From contig NZ_JAAXLK010000001.1 of NCBI RefSeq assembly GCF_012641185.1, forward strand, positions 1-64,000: a stretch of DNA of 64,000 nt, given 5' to 3'. The stretch is from Levilactobacillus tujiorum. Lineage in GTDB: Bacteria; Bacillota; Bacilli; Lactobacillales; Lactobacillaceae. Below the pieces are notes generated by a model. It did no database searches and had not been told where the DNA came from. It was given only the letters and a program-made list of their open reading frames with translations. The position numbers were made by a program, and so were the translations under genes. How positions within the stretch are numbered: position 1 is the stretch's first letter; every line of letters begins with the position of its first letter. Below are positions 55,615 to 63,522 of the stretch, one piece after another.

Positions 55615-56181
55615 ATGATCAACCGAGTAGTACTAACTGGCCGACTGACACGGGATGTTGACTTACGATACACCCAAGGCGGTGCTGCTGTTGCCACGTT
55701 TACCTTGGCCGTTGATCGGCGGTTCACCAACAAATCTGGTGAACGGGAAGCTGATTTCGTAAGTTGTGTCATTTGGCGCAAATCTGCGGAGAATTTCGCG
55801 AACTTCTTCCACAAGGGTTCCCTTGTGGGGATTGAAGGCCGGATTCAAACCCGAAATTACGAAAATCAACAGGGCCAACGAGTTTATGTTACCGAAGTTG
55901 TTGTCGAGGACTTTTCGTTCCTCGAACCACGTTCTCGCAACGCGAACAACAATGCTGGCAACAATAACTACGGCGGTAACCCAGCGAATAATGCTCCTCA
56001 ATCGAATCAGAATCAAAATGCCAATCCATTTACGAGTGGGAATCCGTCTTCGACGGCCCCTTCGCAAAACTCGAATCCCGCACCAAGTAACAACGGCAAC
56101 AATGCTGGGAACAACTCAGCTGATCCGTTTGCGAACACCGGCGATTCAATTGACATTTCCGATGACGATTTACCGTTCTAA
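55615..56181 (+). CDS. ssb: Single-stranded DNA-binding protein
   Basis: The 188-residue protein has an OB-fold domain (about 1-105; [20 protein letters not shown]), an Asn/Gln/Ser-rich flexible linker (about 110-178), and the conserved acidic tip DISDDDLPF that recruits repair and replication proteins. GAGAGGAG precedes ATG. Middle gene of the S6-SSB-S18 operon. Confidence 0.97.
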   Translation: MINRVVLTGRLTRDVDLRYTQGGAAVATFTLAVDRRFTNKSGEREADFVSCVIWRKSAENFANFFHKGSLVGIEGRIQTRNYENQQGQRVYVTEVVVEDFSFLEPRSRNANNNAGNNNYGGNPANNAPQSNQNQNANPFTSGNPSSTAPSQNSNPAPSNNGNNAGNNSADPFANTGDSIDISDDDLPF

Positions 56182-56209
56182 AAACTAAAATACGAGGAGG
56201 GAATTTCTC

Positions 56210-56446
56210 ATGGCAGGACAACGTCGTGGCGGCCGTCGCCGTCGTAAGGTTGACTTTATTGCAGCCAACCACATCGAATACATTGATTACAAGGATACTG
56301 ACTTATTACGTCGGTTCATCTCCGAACGGGGTAAAATTTTACCACGCCGGGTAACTGGTACTAGTGCCAAGAACCAACGTAAGTTAACCATTGCTATCAA
56401 GCGTTCACGGATCATGGGCTTAATGCCATTCGTTAGCGAAGACTAG
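56210..56446 (+). CDS. rpsR: 30S ribosomal protein S18
   Basis: The 78-residue basic protein has the S18 core [29 protein letters not shown] and the end [16 protein letters not shown] precedes ATG. Last gene of the operon, closed by a UUCG-loop terminator. Confidence 0.97.
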   Translation: MAGQRRGGRRRRKVDFIAANHIEYIDYKDTDLLRRFISERGKILPRRVTGTSAKNQRKLTIAIKRSRIMGLMPFVSED

Positions 56447-56452
56447 TAATTT

Positions 56453-56486
56453 GAAGACTGACACTTCGGTGTTGGTCTTTTTTTTC
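56453..56486 (+). terminator. Terminator of rpsF-ssb-rpsR
   Basis: AAGACTGACAC pairs with GTGTTGGTCTT (G-U pairs) around a TTCG tetraloop, followed by seven or more T. Confidence 0.92.
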
Positions 56487-56528
56487 GGTCAAATTTTGGG
56501 TTGGCCTTTGAGATATGATTACCCACAA

Positions 56529-56579
56529 AAAGCAATGCCCACGCACCAGGGGTCGGATCCCGTGCGTGGGCATTGCTTT
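56529..56579. terminator. Very long perfect terminator of the amidohydrolase gene
   Basis: The 18-bp arm 56529-56546 pairs perfectly with 56562-56579, with A and T tracts outside. It ends the minus-strand unit and may also block + read-through. Confidence 0.9.
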
Positions 56580-56587
56580 GTAGTTAA

Positions 56588-57772
56588 TTAGAATTCGCGA
56601 TGACCGCCCAAGTAGACCTGCTTGTCGGGCTGAACTACGGCCGCGGTATCAGCGAGGGGATCAGCCTTAAGGACTTGGAAATCAGCAAATTTGCCAACTT
56701 CGAGAGTCCCGTATTCCTGATCCACCCCCATCAGTGCGGCAGAATTTAAGCTTGAACATTGGTACGCTTGTGCGGGGGTCATCCCCAGTCTGGTTAAAAG
56801 GCCGAACTCCTTGGGGGTGAGATCAAAGCCGTTGAACGGGGTTCCGGCATCAGTCCCACAGGTGAACTTGACGCCCAGCTGGAAAGCCCGTTTCATGTTG
56901 ACATAGGTATCGTCCAACGCGTCAGCGGCCTTCTTCACCTCCCAGTCGGGAAGCACGCCATGGCCTTGTTCGGGGATCACCCATTCAGCGATCAACGTGG
57001 GGGTGAGGAAGGTTCCCTGTTTGACCATCTGCTTCGCCTCGGCTTCGGTGACGTAGAAGCCGTGTTCCACGGAGTCGACGCCGGCATCGAGGGCATTCTG
57101 GATGCCGGGGTTCCCCTCGGCGTGGGCAGCGACAACGCGCCGTTTGTGGTGGGCCTCTTCCACGGCAACGTGCATTTCGGCCACGGAAAGTTGGGCATCT
57201 TCCATGAAGTCGTTGGGGGTCATAACGCCACCGGTAGCCATGACCTTGATACTTTCGGCCCCGTTCTTAAATGCAGTTCGAACGGCCTTACGCATTTCAT
57301 CGGGAGAGTCAACAGCGTGGCCGCCATGAGGTGAATCGCCGTGACCACCAGTCATGGAGAAGGCCTTGCCGGAAGTTAACATGTGTGGCGTGTGGGGCAA
57401 CTGACCAGCGCGTTGTAGCTTTTTGAGTTTGACATCGGCATCGTAGCCTGTGCCACAGCCACGGACGTAAGTGACGCCGGATTTGAGCAGGGCTTGAAGG
57501 TTAGTAAAGGCAAGCACGCCGGCCTCGGCTTCGGAGTGTTCTTTGCCCTGAAGTGCCTGTGTATCGGCGGTGATGTGAACGTGGACGTTCATGAACCCCG
57601 GCATGACATACTGACCCTGAAGATCGACGCGGGTGTCAGCGGCTGCAGGCGTGCCCTGCCCACGGTCGACCAACTTGCCCGAAGCATCATCAACAGTGAA
57701 CCAGGCATCAGGCTGATTCTGGTCGTTAGTGCCATCGAATAGTGTGAAATTAAAGAAAGTGGTTTTGGTCAT
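56588..57772 (-). CDS. Metal-dependent amidohydrolase (imidazolonepropionase/Xaa-Pro dipeptidase-like)
   Basis: The 394-residue TIM-barrel enzyme has the metal ligands of the amidohydrolase superfamily: HVHIT (HxH) after PGFMN, the Lys-region IKVMATGG, VAAHAEG, SVEHGF and GTDAGTPF. The closest characterised types hydrolyse aminoacyl-proline dipeptides, imidazolonepropionate or organophosphorus-like amides. A peptidase role would suit the upstream OppA-like gene. SD AGGAGG. It follows oppA by 118 bp with no clear terminator between, so both may be under the same T-box. Confidence 0.82.
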   Translation of the reverse strand: MTKTTFFNFTLFDGTNDQNQPDAWFTVDDASGKLVDRGQGTPAAADTRVDLQGQYVMPGFMNVHVHITADTQALQGKEHSEAEAGVLAFTNLQALLKSGVTYVRGCGTGYDADVKLKKLQRAGQLPHTPHMLTSGKAFSMTGGHGDSPHGGHAVDSPDEMRKAVRTAFKNGAESIKVMATGGVMTPNDFMEDAQLSVAEMHVAVEEAHHKRRVVAAHAEGNPGIQNALDAGVDSVEHGFYVTEAEAKQMVKQGTFLTPTLIAEWVIPEQGHGVLPDWEVKKAADALDDTYVNMKRAFQLGVKFTCGTDAGTPFNGFDLTPKEFGLLTRLGMTPAQAYQCSSLNSAALMGVDQEYGTLEVGKFADFQVLKADPLADTAAVVQPDKQVYLGGHREF

Positions 57773-57890
57773 AAGAATACCTCCTGAATTTGTATGAGTT
57801 TATGATTTGTTGTCGTGAGATTAGAAATCGTTGGAAAATGGATCGTCTGATAACGTTAATGCTCAGAATCTAACCGGCTAGCTCCACTCT

Positions 57891-59492
57891 TTACTTCCAG
57901 TACGCGTACTTATACTGGGCGGCGTGGAGTAACGTGTCTTTTAGCCCACCAACGTCTTTGCTGACAAGTTTGGCTTGGGAAGGCTGGTAGAGTGGAATGT
58001 AGCCCTTGACTGCCATGAGTCGCCGGTTGGCGTCCATTAAGGTGTTGTAGCGCGCTAAGCCAGTCTGCGTTTCGGCCTTGGCAAGCAGCGTGTTAAACGG
58101 CTCGTCCTGCCAACCGGTAAAGTTGACCGTGTTGCCTTTGGCGGCGAGATTTAAGAAGTCTGAAGCATCTAACAAGTTGGTCGACCAGCCGGTCAGGTTG
58201 AGTTCGAAAGTGCCGGCGAAGTCGCGAGCCACGTGTTGTGCGTGGGGAATGGACGTGGTGGTGACCGTCAAACCTTTGAAATTCTTCTCCATTACAGATT
58301 GGAGATAGGCGCCGACATGTTTGTCATCATCGGTGTCGTCGGTCAGTAGATTCAGAGTGACTTTAGTTTGACCAGTTGATTTTAGATATTTGGCCCAATA
58401 AGCTTTGGCCTTGGCTTCATCGGTTGGCAACAGATTTCCCAGTTGAGTCGCCATGTCCTCGCCAGTCTTAGGGTTGGCTTGATCACCGCGTGGTACGGCG
58501 CTAAGAGCGGGCTTAGAGCCATCCTGAAGGACTTTACTAGTCAACGTCTCGCGGTTGGTGACGTAGGAAATGGCCTGCCGCAGATCCTCAGAGTTAGTGG
58601 TCGTCTTCTTGCTGTTCACGTAGAGGTATTGCAGGCGCCCCTGCAAGGTTTTATGAAGTTCTTGATCGTTGGCATTAGCCCGGACGTATTGACTGCTGAC
58701 CGTGGTTTCTTGGATTTTACCGCTCTTGAACAGGTTGGCGGCGGTATTCTCGTCCTTGGTTACGTTGACCTTGACGCGCTTGATTTTGACGCTCTTGGCG
58801 TGCCAATAATGAGGATTCTTCACGTAAGTCCAGGATGAATTACTGCCGGTCCAACCCACGAGCTTGTAGGCGCCGTTGCTTATCGTTTTTTCAGCGCTGG
58901 ACCCGTATTTCTGACCATATTTTTTCACAGTTGCGGTGTTTAAGGGGTAGTAGTCGGAAACGAGGTCGTTGAAATAGGGAACGGCTTTACTCAGGGTGAT
59001 CTGAAGCTTGGTCTTGCTGAGCGCCTTGACGCCAAATGTTGATGTAGCAGCCTTGCCGTTCTGGATGGCAGCGTATCCTTTGATGGCGGAAAGCTTATTG
59101 GCGTACTGTGCCTTGGTCTTAGGGTCGACCCACCGGCGCAGGGAGGTCACGAAGTCTTGGGCGGTGACGGCCTGCCCGTTGGCCCATTTAGCGTTGTGCC
59201 GCAGGTTAAAGGTGTAGGTCTTGCCGTGATTAGACGGCTTAACCACCTTAGTGGCGACGCCAGCGACAATTTTGCCGCTGCGATCGTAGGTGTACAGTCC
59301 CTCCATCGTCTGGGAAATGACGTTGCCGCTGTTGGTGTCTGTCGACTTGTTAGGGTCGGCCGTCGCGGGTTCGCTAGGCAAAGTGACGTTGAGGGTACGG
59401 TTTTTCGTGGTGTTACCGGCAGCATTGCCGCAGCCACTCAGTGTGACGAGTAAGAGTAGGGCTAGCGGTGCGGTTAAAGCAAGATGTTTCAT
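57891..59492 (-). CDS. oppA: Oligopeptide-binding lipoprotein, OppA family
   Basis: This 533-residue extracellular solute-binding protein (family 5) captures peptides for an ABC importer. The lipoprotein signal with lipobox LSGC (Cys at about 21) precedes the family segment DPNKSTDTNSGNVISQTMEGLYTYD; the late segment LTGWSTNLLDASDFLNL is also typical. ATG at 59492 follows AGGAGG at 7 bases. No opp permease or ATPase genes lie next to it, so it must use a transporter encoded elsewhere. A complete T-box leader precedes it, so it is induced by starvation for one amino acid. Confidence 0.92.
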   Translation of the reverse strand: MKHLALTAPLALLLLVTLSGCGNAAGNTTKNRTLNVTLPSEPATADPNKSTDTNSGNVISQTMEGLYTYDRSGKIVAGVATKVVKPSNHGKTYTFNLRHNAKWANGQAVTAQDFVTSLRRWVDPKTKAQYANKLSAIKGYAAIQNGKAATSTFGVKALSKTKLQITLSKAVPYFNDLVSDYYPLNTATVKKYGQKYGSSAEKTISNGAYKLVGWTGSNSSWTYVKNPHYWHAKSVKIKRVKVNVTKDENTAANLFKSGKIQETTVSSQYVRANANDQELHKTLQGRLQYLYVNSKKTTTNSEDLRQAISYVTNRETLTSKVLQDGSKPALSAVPRGDQANPKTGEDMATQLGNLLPTDEAKAKAYWAKYLKSTGQTKVTLNLLTDDTDDDKHVGAYLQSVMEKNFKGLTVTTTSIPHAQHVARDFAGTFELNLTGWSTNLLDASDFLNLAAKGNTVNFTGWQDEPFNTLLAKAETQTGLARYNTLMDANRRLMAVKGYIPLYQPSQAKLVSKDVGGLKDTLLHAAQYKYAYWK

Positions 59493-59536
59493 AGACAAAC
59501 CTCCTAGATCATCAATTGATTAGAAATACCCTGAAA

Positions 59537-59914
59537 TAAAAAATGCGCCCTCACGGAAAAAATTCTCCGTAAGGGCGCAGTCTGCACGGTACCACCTTAT
59601 TTTTGCTACTCAAAAAGTAGCGCTATCCATGAACGGCGAGCTTCCTAGAGGGACGGTTCCAGAGTCTAGGTTCTCTGAAAGACGGCTCACACTCGCGATT
59701 CACTGCATTGATAACGGTTGCTACCGGTATAGACTTACTTTGATTTCAGCAAACAGCTCCGAAGGGATGTTCGCGCTGGCAACCTTGACCCGCTTGCACT
59801 GGACCGGGTTCGCTAACAAGGATTGACCTGCGCTACTGGACTTCATCATCACTTTTTAATTTTCTAATCAATTGTTAATGATTGCTAGTTTAGCACTGAA
59901 AATGGGAATGTCAA
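59537..59914 (-). promoter_or_regulatory. T-box riboswitch leader and promoter of oppA
   Basis: Minus-strand promoter TTGACA (59909-59914) and TAAACT (59887-59892), 16 bp apart. The leader has a stem I with apical part CCTTG/CAAGG (59783-59822) and a specifier loop with AGUA opposite GAA. The T-box AAGGTGGTACCGTGC lies at 59584-59598. The terminator GCGCCCTTACGG/CCGTGAGGGCGC (59545-59578) is followed by seven T. After GAAC the triplet AUC (59766-59768) is the best specifier, implying isoleucine; this reading is tentative. Confidence 0.85.
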
Positions 59915-59957
59915 CGGTAAAATTAAAAAAATGTTTGGTGGATCGGGCCAATCTTAG

Positions 59958-59973
59958 TGTTTCACATGAAACA
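59958..59973. promoter_or_regulatory. parS-like site 4
   Basis: TGTTTCACATGAAACA, one mismatch to the parS consensus, in the space between oppA and the VOC gene. Confidence 0.75.
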
Positions 59974-60056
59974 TTTTTGAAATTGAGGGTAACTGTTGGT
60001 AGTTTAGCGTCGCGCTTGGTACACTTAGGCTATTCAAATCAGGGAGATGGTTGACC

Positions 60057-60521
60057 ATGCAATCGCGATTGATTCCTAGCATTTCATTTGAGAACACCAA
60101 AGAAGCATTGACCTATTATCAAGAGGTCTTTGGCGCCACTGATATTTATCGCTTTAGTCCCGATCAAGCGCAAGCAAAGCAGTTTGGCTTGCCGGCAGAC
60201 GTAGCGCTCGACGACATCACTATCCACGCTGGATTTAGCATTCTCGGGATGAGTTTTCAGTGTGCTGATGCCTTTCGTGGCAAGCCAGAACCGACGAATC
60301 AGATCGACATGATCTTGGATATCAATGCGGATGATTCAGCTAGTGCCCAAGCGGCCGAAGACTTCTACCAACGGGTCAGTGAATCCGGAACGGTCGCGAT
60401 TGATATGCCGTTTGAACAGCAATTTTGGGGCGGCAAGATGGGCCACTTCACCGATAAATATGGGATCTCGTGGATGTTGCATGTGATGCCGTGGAGTCAG
60501 ATACAGGATCCTAATGCGTAA
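60057..60521 (+). CDS. VOC-superfamily (PhnB/glyoxalase-like) protein
   Basis: The 154-residue protein has paired beta-alpha-beta-beta-beta modules: SISFENTKEALTYYQEVFGATDIYRFS at the start, HAGFSILGMSFQCAD mid-protein, and the final GGKMGHFTDKYGISWMLHV typical of PhnB-like proteins. Biochemical role unknown; relatives bind metals or small ligands. ATG at 60057 follows GGGAGATGG at better spacing than the TTG six bases earlier. Confidence 0.85.
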   Translation: MQSRLIPSISFENTKEALTYYQEVFGATDIYRFSPDQAQAKQFGLPADVALDDITIHAGFSILGMSFQCADAFRGKPEPTNQIDMILDINADDSASAQAAEDFYQRVSESGTVAIDMPFEQQFWGGKMGHFTDKYGISWMLHVMPWSQIQDPNA

Positions 60522-60585
60522 GTTGCTTAGTTCCCAGTTAAACGTAATAGACGGCCTTGTGCCTTACGCTTTAGTACTATAATGA

Positions 60586-60639
60586 CAAAAAAGTCGGCCT
60601 TTTCAGAACTTAATGCAATTCTGAAAAAGATCGGCTTTT
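60586..60639. terminator. Long hairpin/terminator after the VOC gene
   Basis: AAAAGTCG and CTTTTCAGAA pair with TTCTGAAAAG and CGGCTTTT. A TATAAT (60577-60582) lies directly upstream, so the hairpin could also sit at the 5' end of a transcript. Confidence 0.6.
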
Positions 60640-60687
60640 GAGTGGAAGTAGCTAAACGTAAACTAGGTTATGCTCGACCGGTATGTT

Positions 60688-60700
60688 AGGTGGTACCGCG
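60688..60700 (+). promoter_or_regulatory. Orphan T-box antiterminator motif (probable remnant)
   Basis: AGGTGGTACCGCG is the full T-box core that pairs with uncharged tRNA ends. No terminator follows and only about 100 bp separate it from a possible promoter, too little for stem I. The next + gene is 500 bp away. Likely a decayed T-box. Confidence 0.6.
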
Positions 60701-60707
60701 AGTAGAA

Positions 60708-60968
60708 CTATGACTTTTCATGATCTTGTGGTTTGAGAATCAGCCAAGTATCAACCAGGATATTTATGGTGAGTAGCGTTGCTACACTGAAAAGATTGAT
60801 CCTGAATTGGACGAGCATCAGGGTAGTGGTACATATTCCAAAAGTGACGATGTTTACCCAGATATTATTGAAAAAGGACCGGTGTTTCATGTAAAAGTTG
60901 TTTACCTTACGCCTGAACATCCAAGCAATTAGTATGATGATTAGAGGCAGTACTGCTAAGTTTTCCAC
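60708..60968 (-). CDS. 86-residue membrane protein of unknown function
   Basis: Hydrophobic segments at about residues 4-17, 36-54 and 60-77 give a three-span protein with a basic loop (FRRKVNNFYMKHR). GTG start with AAGGA rather far upstream, so initiation is uncertain. AT-rich relative to neighbours. No family recognised; it may be a small accessory gene acquired with the flanking XRE gene. Confidence 0.5.
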   Translation of the reverse strand: MENLAVLPLIIILIAWMFRRKVNNFYMKHRSFFNNIWVNIVTFGICTTTLMLVQFRINLFSVATLLTINILVDTWLILKPQDHEKS

Positions 60969-61204
60969 AGACCAATCAGTCCTTCTCGTTTTGGGGATGA
61001 ATCGAGGATACTGGTATCATCTTAACAGGAGTATGACATAGGAAGAGATTAACCGTCAATGTATTTATGGATATAGAATATTTTATATTACTGGCCTGAT
61101 ATTTAGGATTATCTTGTAACGTGATTCGCTGGCGTGATAGTCAACGTAAGAATAACCACTGATGAGCTATTTTTCTTTAATAGAACTAGAAGGAATGATC
61201 ACTA

Positions 61205-61486
61205 ATGACTTTAAAGCGTATCGACGATTATATTCAAGCCAGAAAAACAACGAGTTCAACGTTTGCACAAGCTTATGATCAAGCCGAGGTTGATTTGGAA
61301 ATTGCCGTTGCCATCAAAAGCTTACGGGATAGCTTAGGTCTTTCACAACGAGCGTTTACGGAATTGATCGATAAGCCACAGTCAACGGTTGCTAGGATTG
61401 AGGCGGGAACCGTGACGGCTAGTAATAAGACATTGGCAGATATTGCTCAAAAGACACATAAACAGTTAAGGATTCAATTTATTTAG
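61205..61486 (+). CDS. XRE-family antitoxin-like protein, apparently without toxin
   Basis: The 93-residue protein has a dimerisation-type N-terminus (RIDDYIQARKTTSSTFAQAYDQAEVDLEIAVAIKSLRD) and a helix-turn-helix (LGLSQRAFTELIDKPQSTVARIEAG), the pattern of HigA/RelB-type antitoxins. Such genes normally follow a RelE/HigB toxin. Upstream DNA (60969-61204) has no toxin-length frame, so it is an orphan. SD AGAAGGA. Confidence 0.78.
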   Translation: MTLKRIDDYIQARKTTSSTFAQAYDQAEVDLEIAVAIKSLRDSLGLSQRAFTELIDKPQSTVARIEAGTVTASNKTLADIAQKTHKQLRIQFI

Positions 61487-61540
61487 CGGTGGTTTCCTTC
61501 CAGCGAATAGAAGTATAAAATGGCGGTAGGAGGAGATCAT

Positions 61541-62362
61541 ATGAAAAGACTAACGAAGTGGGGACTAAGTCTAACTATCGCGCTTATCGCTGTCATCAGC
61601 GGTTTCACGACGGCTCAGGCGGCAACGAAGACTAAGGATTTGCCGGAGTACACGACCTATGTCCGTACCAAACGGGCCATGACGATTGGCGCCAAGGAAA
61701 AGACCAAGACGGGGTACAAGACGATTCATATCAAGAAAAACCGGCTACTGGCGGTGAATGAGACTGAGACGCGGGGCAAGACTTTTAAGGAGTATGCCAC
61801 CTTTACGTTGGGGGACGTGCACTATGCGAAGGTGAAGCGGGTCACCTATAGCCGGAAGTTTATTCGATTTAACACTAAGAATTTCAAATACATTAAGACG
61901 TTGCGGGCACCAATTCGAACGCAGCTTTTGCGGCAAGGCAAGGGCTTTGTAATGTCAACGGCGTGGATAAATCGGCCGACCTACTCGCCAGTGATACTGG
62001 TAACCTTGGACAACTATCTGCAGACCTACAGCAAGGCGAAGTTGGCGAAGATCGACGAGCATTGGATGCTTCCGACGGCTGACGGAGATTTTGCGAAGGT
62101 TAAGCCCACAGATACAGTCAAGATTTCTAAATTGACTAAGCGGGGGACCACCTATACGATTGATTACAAGCGGCCACTGAAGGGCTTCGCAGATCGGAAG
62201 ATAGGTAAGCATCACTACCGGCTGACGATTAAGCAACTGGGAAGACAACAACAGAATTACACACCGATTGACGATACTTACGATACGGCGGCTTCCTGGG
62301 TGAACTATACGATTAATGCGAAACCATACTTCGCTGGGTCTGCCGAATGGGGCTTGGACTAA
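61541..62362 (+). CDS. Secreted basic protein of unknown function
   Basis: The 273-residue protein has a clear signal peptide (MKRLTKWGLSLTIALIAVIS, cleavage after AQA at about 28). The mature part is rich in Lys, Thr and Tyr with alternating beta-like segments and repeated KxKT phrases, similar in style to lactobacillar wall-associated proteins; no domain is recognised. ATG at 61541 follows AGGAGGAG. No anchor motif. Confidence 0.75.
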   Translation: MKRLTKWGLSLTIALIAVISGFTTAQAATKTKDLPEYTTYVRTKRAMTIGAKEKTKTGYKTIHIKKNRLLAVNETETRGKTFKEYATFTLGDVHYAKVKRVTYSRKFIRFNTKNFKYIKTLRAPIRTQLLRQGKGFVMSTAWINRPTYSPVILVTLDNYLQTYSKAKLAKIDEHWMLPTADGDFAKVKPTDTVKISKLTKRGTTYTIDYKRPLKGFADRKIGKHHYRLTIKQLGRQQQNYTPIDDTYDTAASWVNYTINAKPYFAGSAEWGLD

Positions 62363-62423
62363 CAGATAGTAATGAAGGACACGCCAGAGATGGAGTGCCC
62401 TTTTGAATAGTATCGATTGAAAC

Positions 62424-62458
62424 GTAAAAAGAGCGCCGGGAAAGTTCCCGGCGCTCCG
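62424..62458 (-). terminator. Terminator of the MerR gene
   Basis: GAGCGCCGGGA pairs perfectly with TCCCGGCGCTC around AAGT; TTTTT follows on the minus strand. It also faces the secreted-protein gene. Confidence 0.92.
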
Positions 62459-62464
62459 AGTCCC

Positions 62465-63226
62465 TTAATGGGCGTATCGTTGAATGATGGCCACTAAGGT
62501 TGTAGCCGCATTCGTGCGACCGACGTGTTCGTTGTAGTAGTTGGCAAAGCGCTCGTCGGCCAAATATAGTTGGGCGAGGCCCCGGTGCGTCTTTGCCGAG
62601 TAATTGTTCCACGTGAAACACAACCAGCGCCGGTGGAGCTCATAGACTTCTTGGGCGAGTGGTTGATCAATATCACCAGAATCGGCGACCGCTTTGAGTC
62701 GGGCGAACAGCTGCTGTTCGGTCGCCTGCATCGCCTGATAGTCGGTTAAGCTGAGATTGGCAAATTTTTGTTGGCTGGTTTCAAACGCTTCTTGACCGTA
62801 GCGTTGGCGAACTTCTGCGCCAAACTGCTGTTCATTAGCGGTGAGTTGTTGCTGCTTGAAAGCGGCAAATTTTTCGGTATCTGACATACTAGGACCTCCG
62901 TGATGGGCCGCTAGGGTGCGGTCCAGGGTATTCAGCAAGTCAGTGAGGTGATCGCGTTGGGCCTGCAATTGCCTGCGTTGTTCAGTTAATGCTTCGAGTT
63001 GTTCGGCTTGAGGCTGCGATAGTAAGTCTCGAATCTGGGTAAGACTAAAACCGAATTCCTGGAAGTAGCGAATAAACTGCAGCTGATCGACAGCGGCTGG
63101 GGAATAGGTTCGGTAGCCATTTTCCGCCTGGCGTTGTGCGGGAAGCAACCCAATTTGATCATAATAGCGGAGCGTTCGCGTACTGACGCCGGCGAGTTTG
63201 GCCAATTCTTGGATGCTGTAGGCCAC
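62465..63226 (-). CDS. MerR-family regulator with TipAS domain
   Basis: In the 253-residue protein the MerR winged helix is YSIQELAKLAGVSTRTLRYYDQIGLLPAQRQAENGYRTYS (about 3-43), followed by the dimerisation coiled coil (about 76-112) and a TipAS-type helical ligand domain (about 130-250). TipA-like proteins bind antibiotics or other hydrophobic ligands and activate their own promoter. GTG start behind AGGAGG. Its promoter has the 19-bp spacer typical of MerR targets. A parS-like site lies within the coding sequence. Confidence 0.9.
   Translation of the reverse strand: MAYSIQELAKLAGVSTRTLRYYDQIGLLPAQRQAENGYRTYSPAAVDQLQFIRYFQEFGFSLTQIRDLLSQPQAEQLEALTEQRRQLQAQRDHLTDLLNTLDRTLAAHHGGPSMSDTEKFAAFKQQQLTANEQQFGAEVRQRYGQEAFETSQQKFANLSLTDYQAMQATEQQLFARLKAVADSGDIDQPLAQEVYELHRRWLCFTWNNYSAKTHRGLAQLYLADERFANYYNEHVGRTNAATTLVAIIQRYAH
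62605..62620. promoter_or_regulatory. parS-like site 5, inside the MerR gene
   Basis: TGTTCCACGTGAAACA, identical to site 3 and one mismatch from consensus. Confidence 0.75.
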
Positions 63227-63256
63227 GGCAATTGCCTCCTTTCTTGCTTAGAACTT

Positions 63257-63287
63257 ACTATAAGGGTTCTCGTTACGTCAAGGTCAA
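63257..63287 (-). promoter_or_regulatory. MerR-type promoter with 19-bp spacer
   Basis: On the minus strand TTGACC (63282-63287) and TATAGT (63257-63262) are 19 bp apart, the over-long spacer that MerR proteins untwist. GAAC and GTTC flank the -10. It indicates autoregulation. Confidence 0.7.
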
Positions 63288-63400
63288 GTCCTTAGTTTGA
63301 AATGGCAGCGCTTTACCACAGATGTTGAAAATTGAGATGATGGAACCTCATAAATACTAGACAACCGCGCCGTGTCGCGGTTTCTTGCGGCAAGCATATT

Positions 63401-63428
63401 TTGTGATTAACGGGTAGTGTGATAAAAT
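63401..63428 (+). promoter_or_regulatory. Probable gdpP promoter
   Basis: TTGTGA (63401-63406) and TAAAAT (63423-63428) with 16 bp spacing. A small hairpin AACCGCG/CGCGGTT lies just before it (63363-63382). Confidence 0.55.
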
Positions 63429-63522
63429 ATAGGTATTATTTGTCACTTTTGACTCGTCCACGGTAAGGCCGTGCTGGCGGTGCCAAAACGAATTTTTCCA
63501 GATGAATCAGATGAGGAGCAAA

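Noticed and set aside
59629-59826. 65-codon + frame opposite the oppA leader
   Set aside because: It lies wholly within the T-box leader on the other strand and has no SD.
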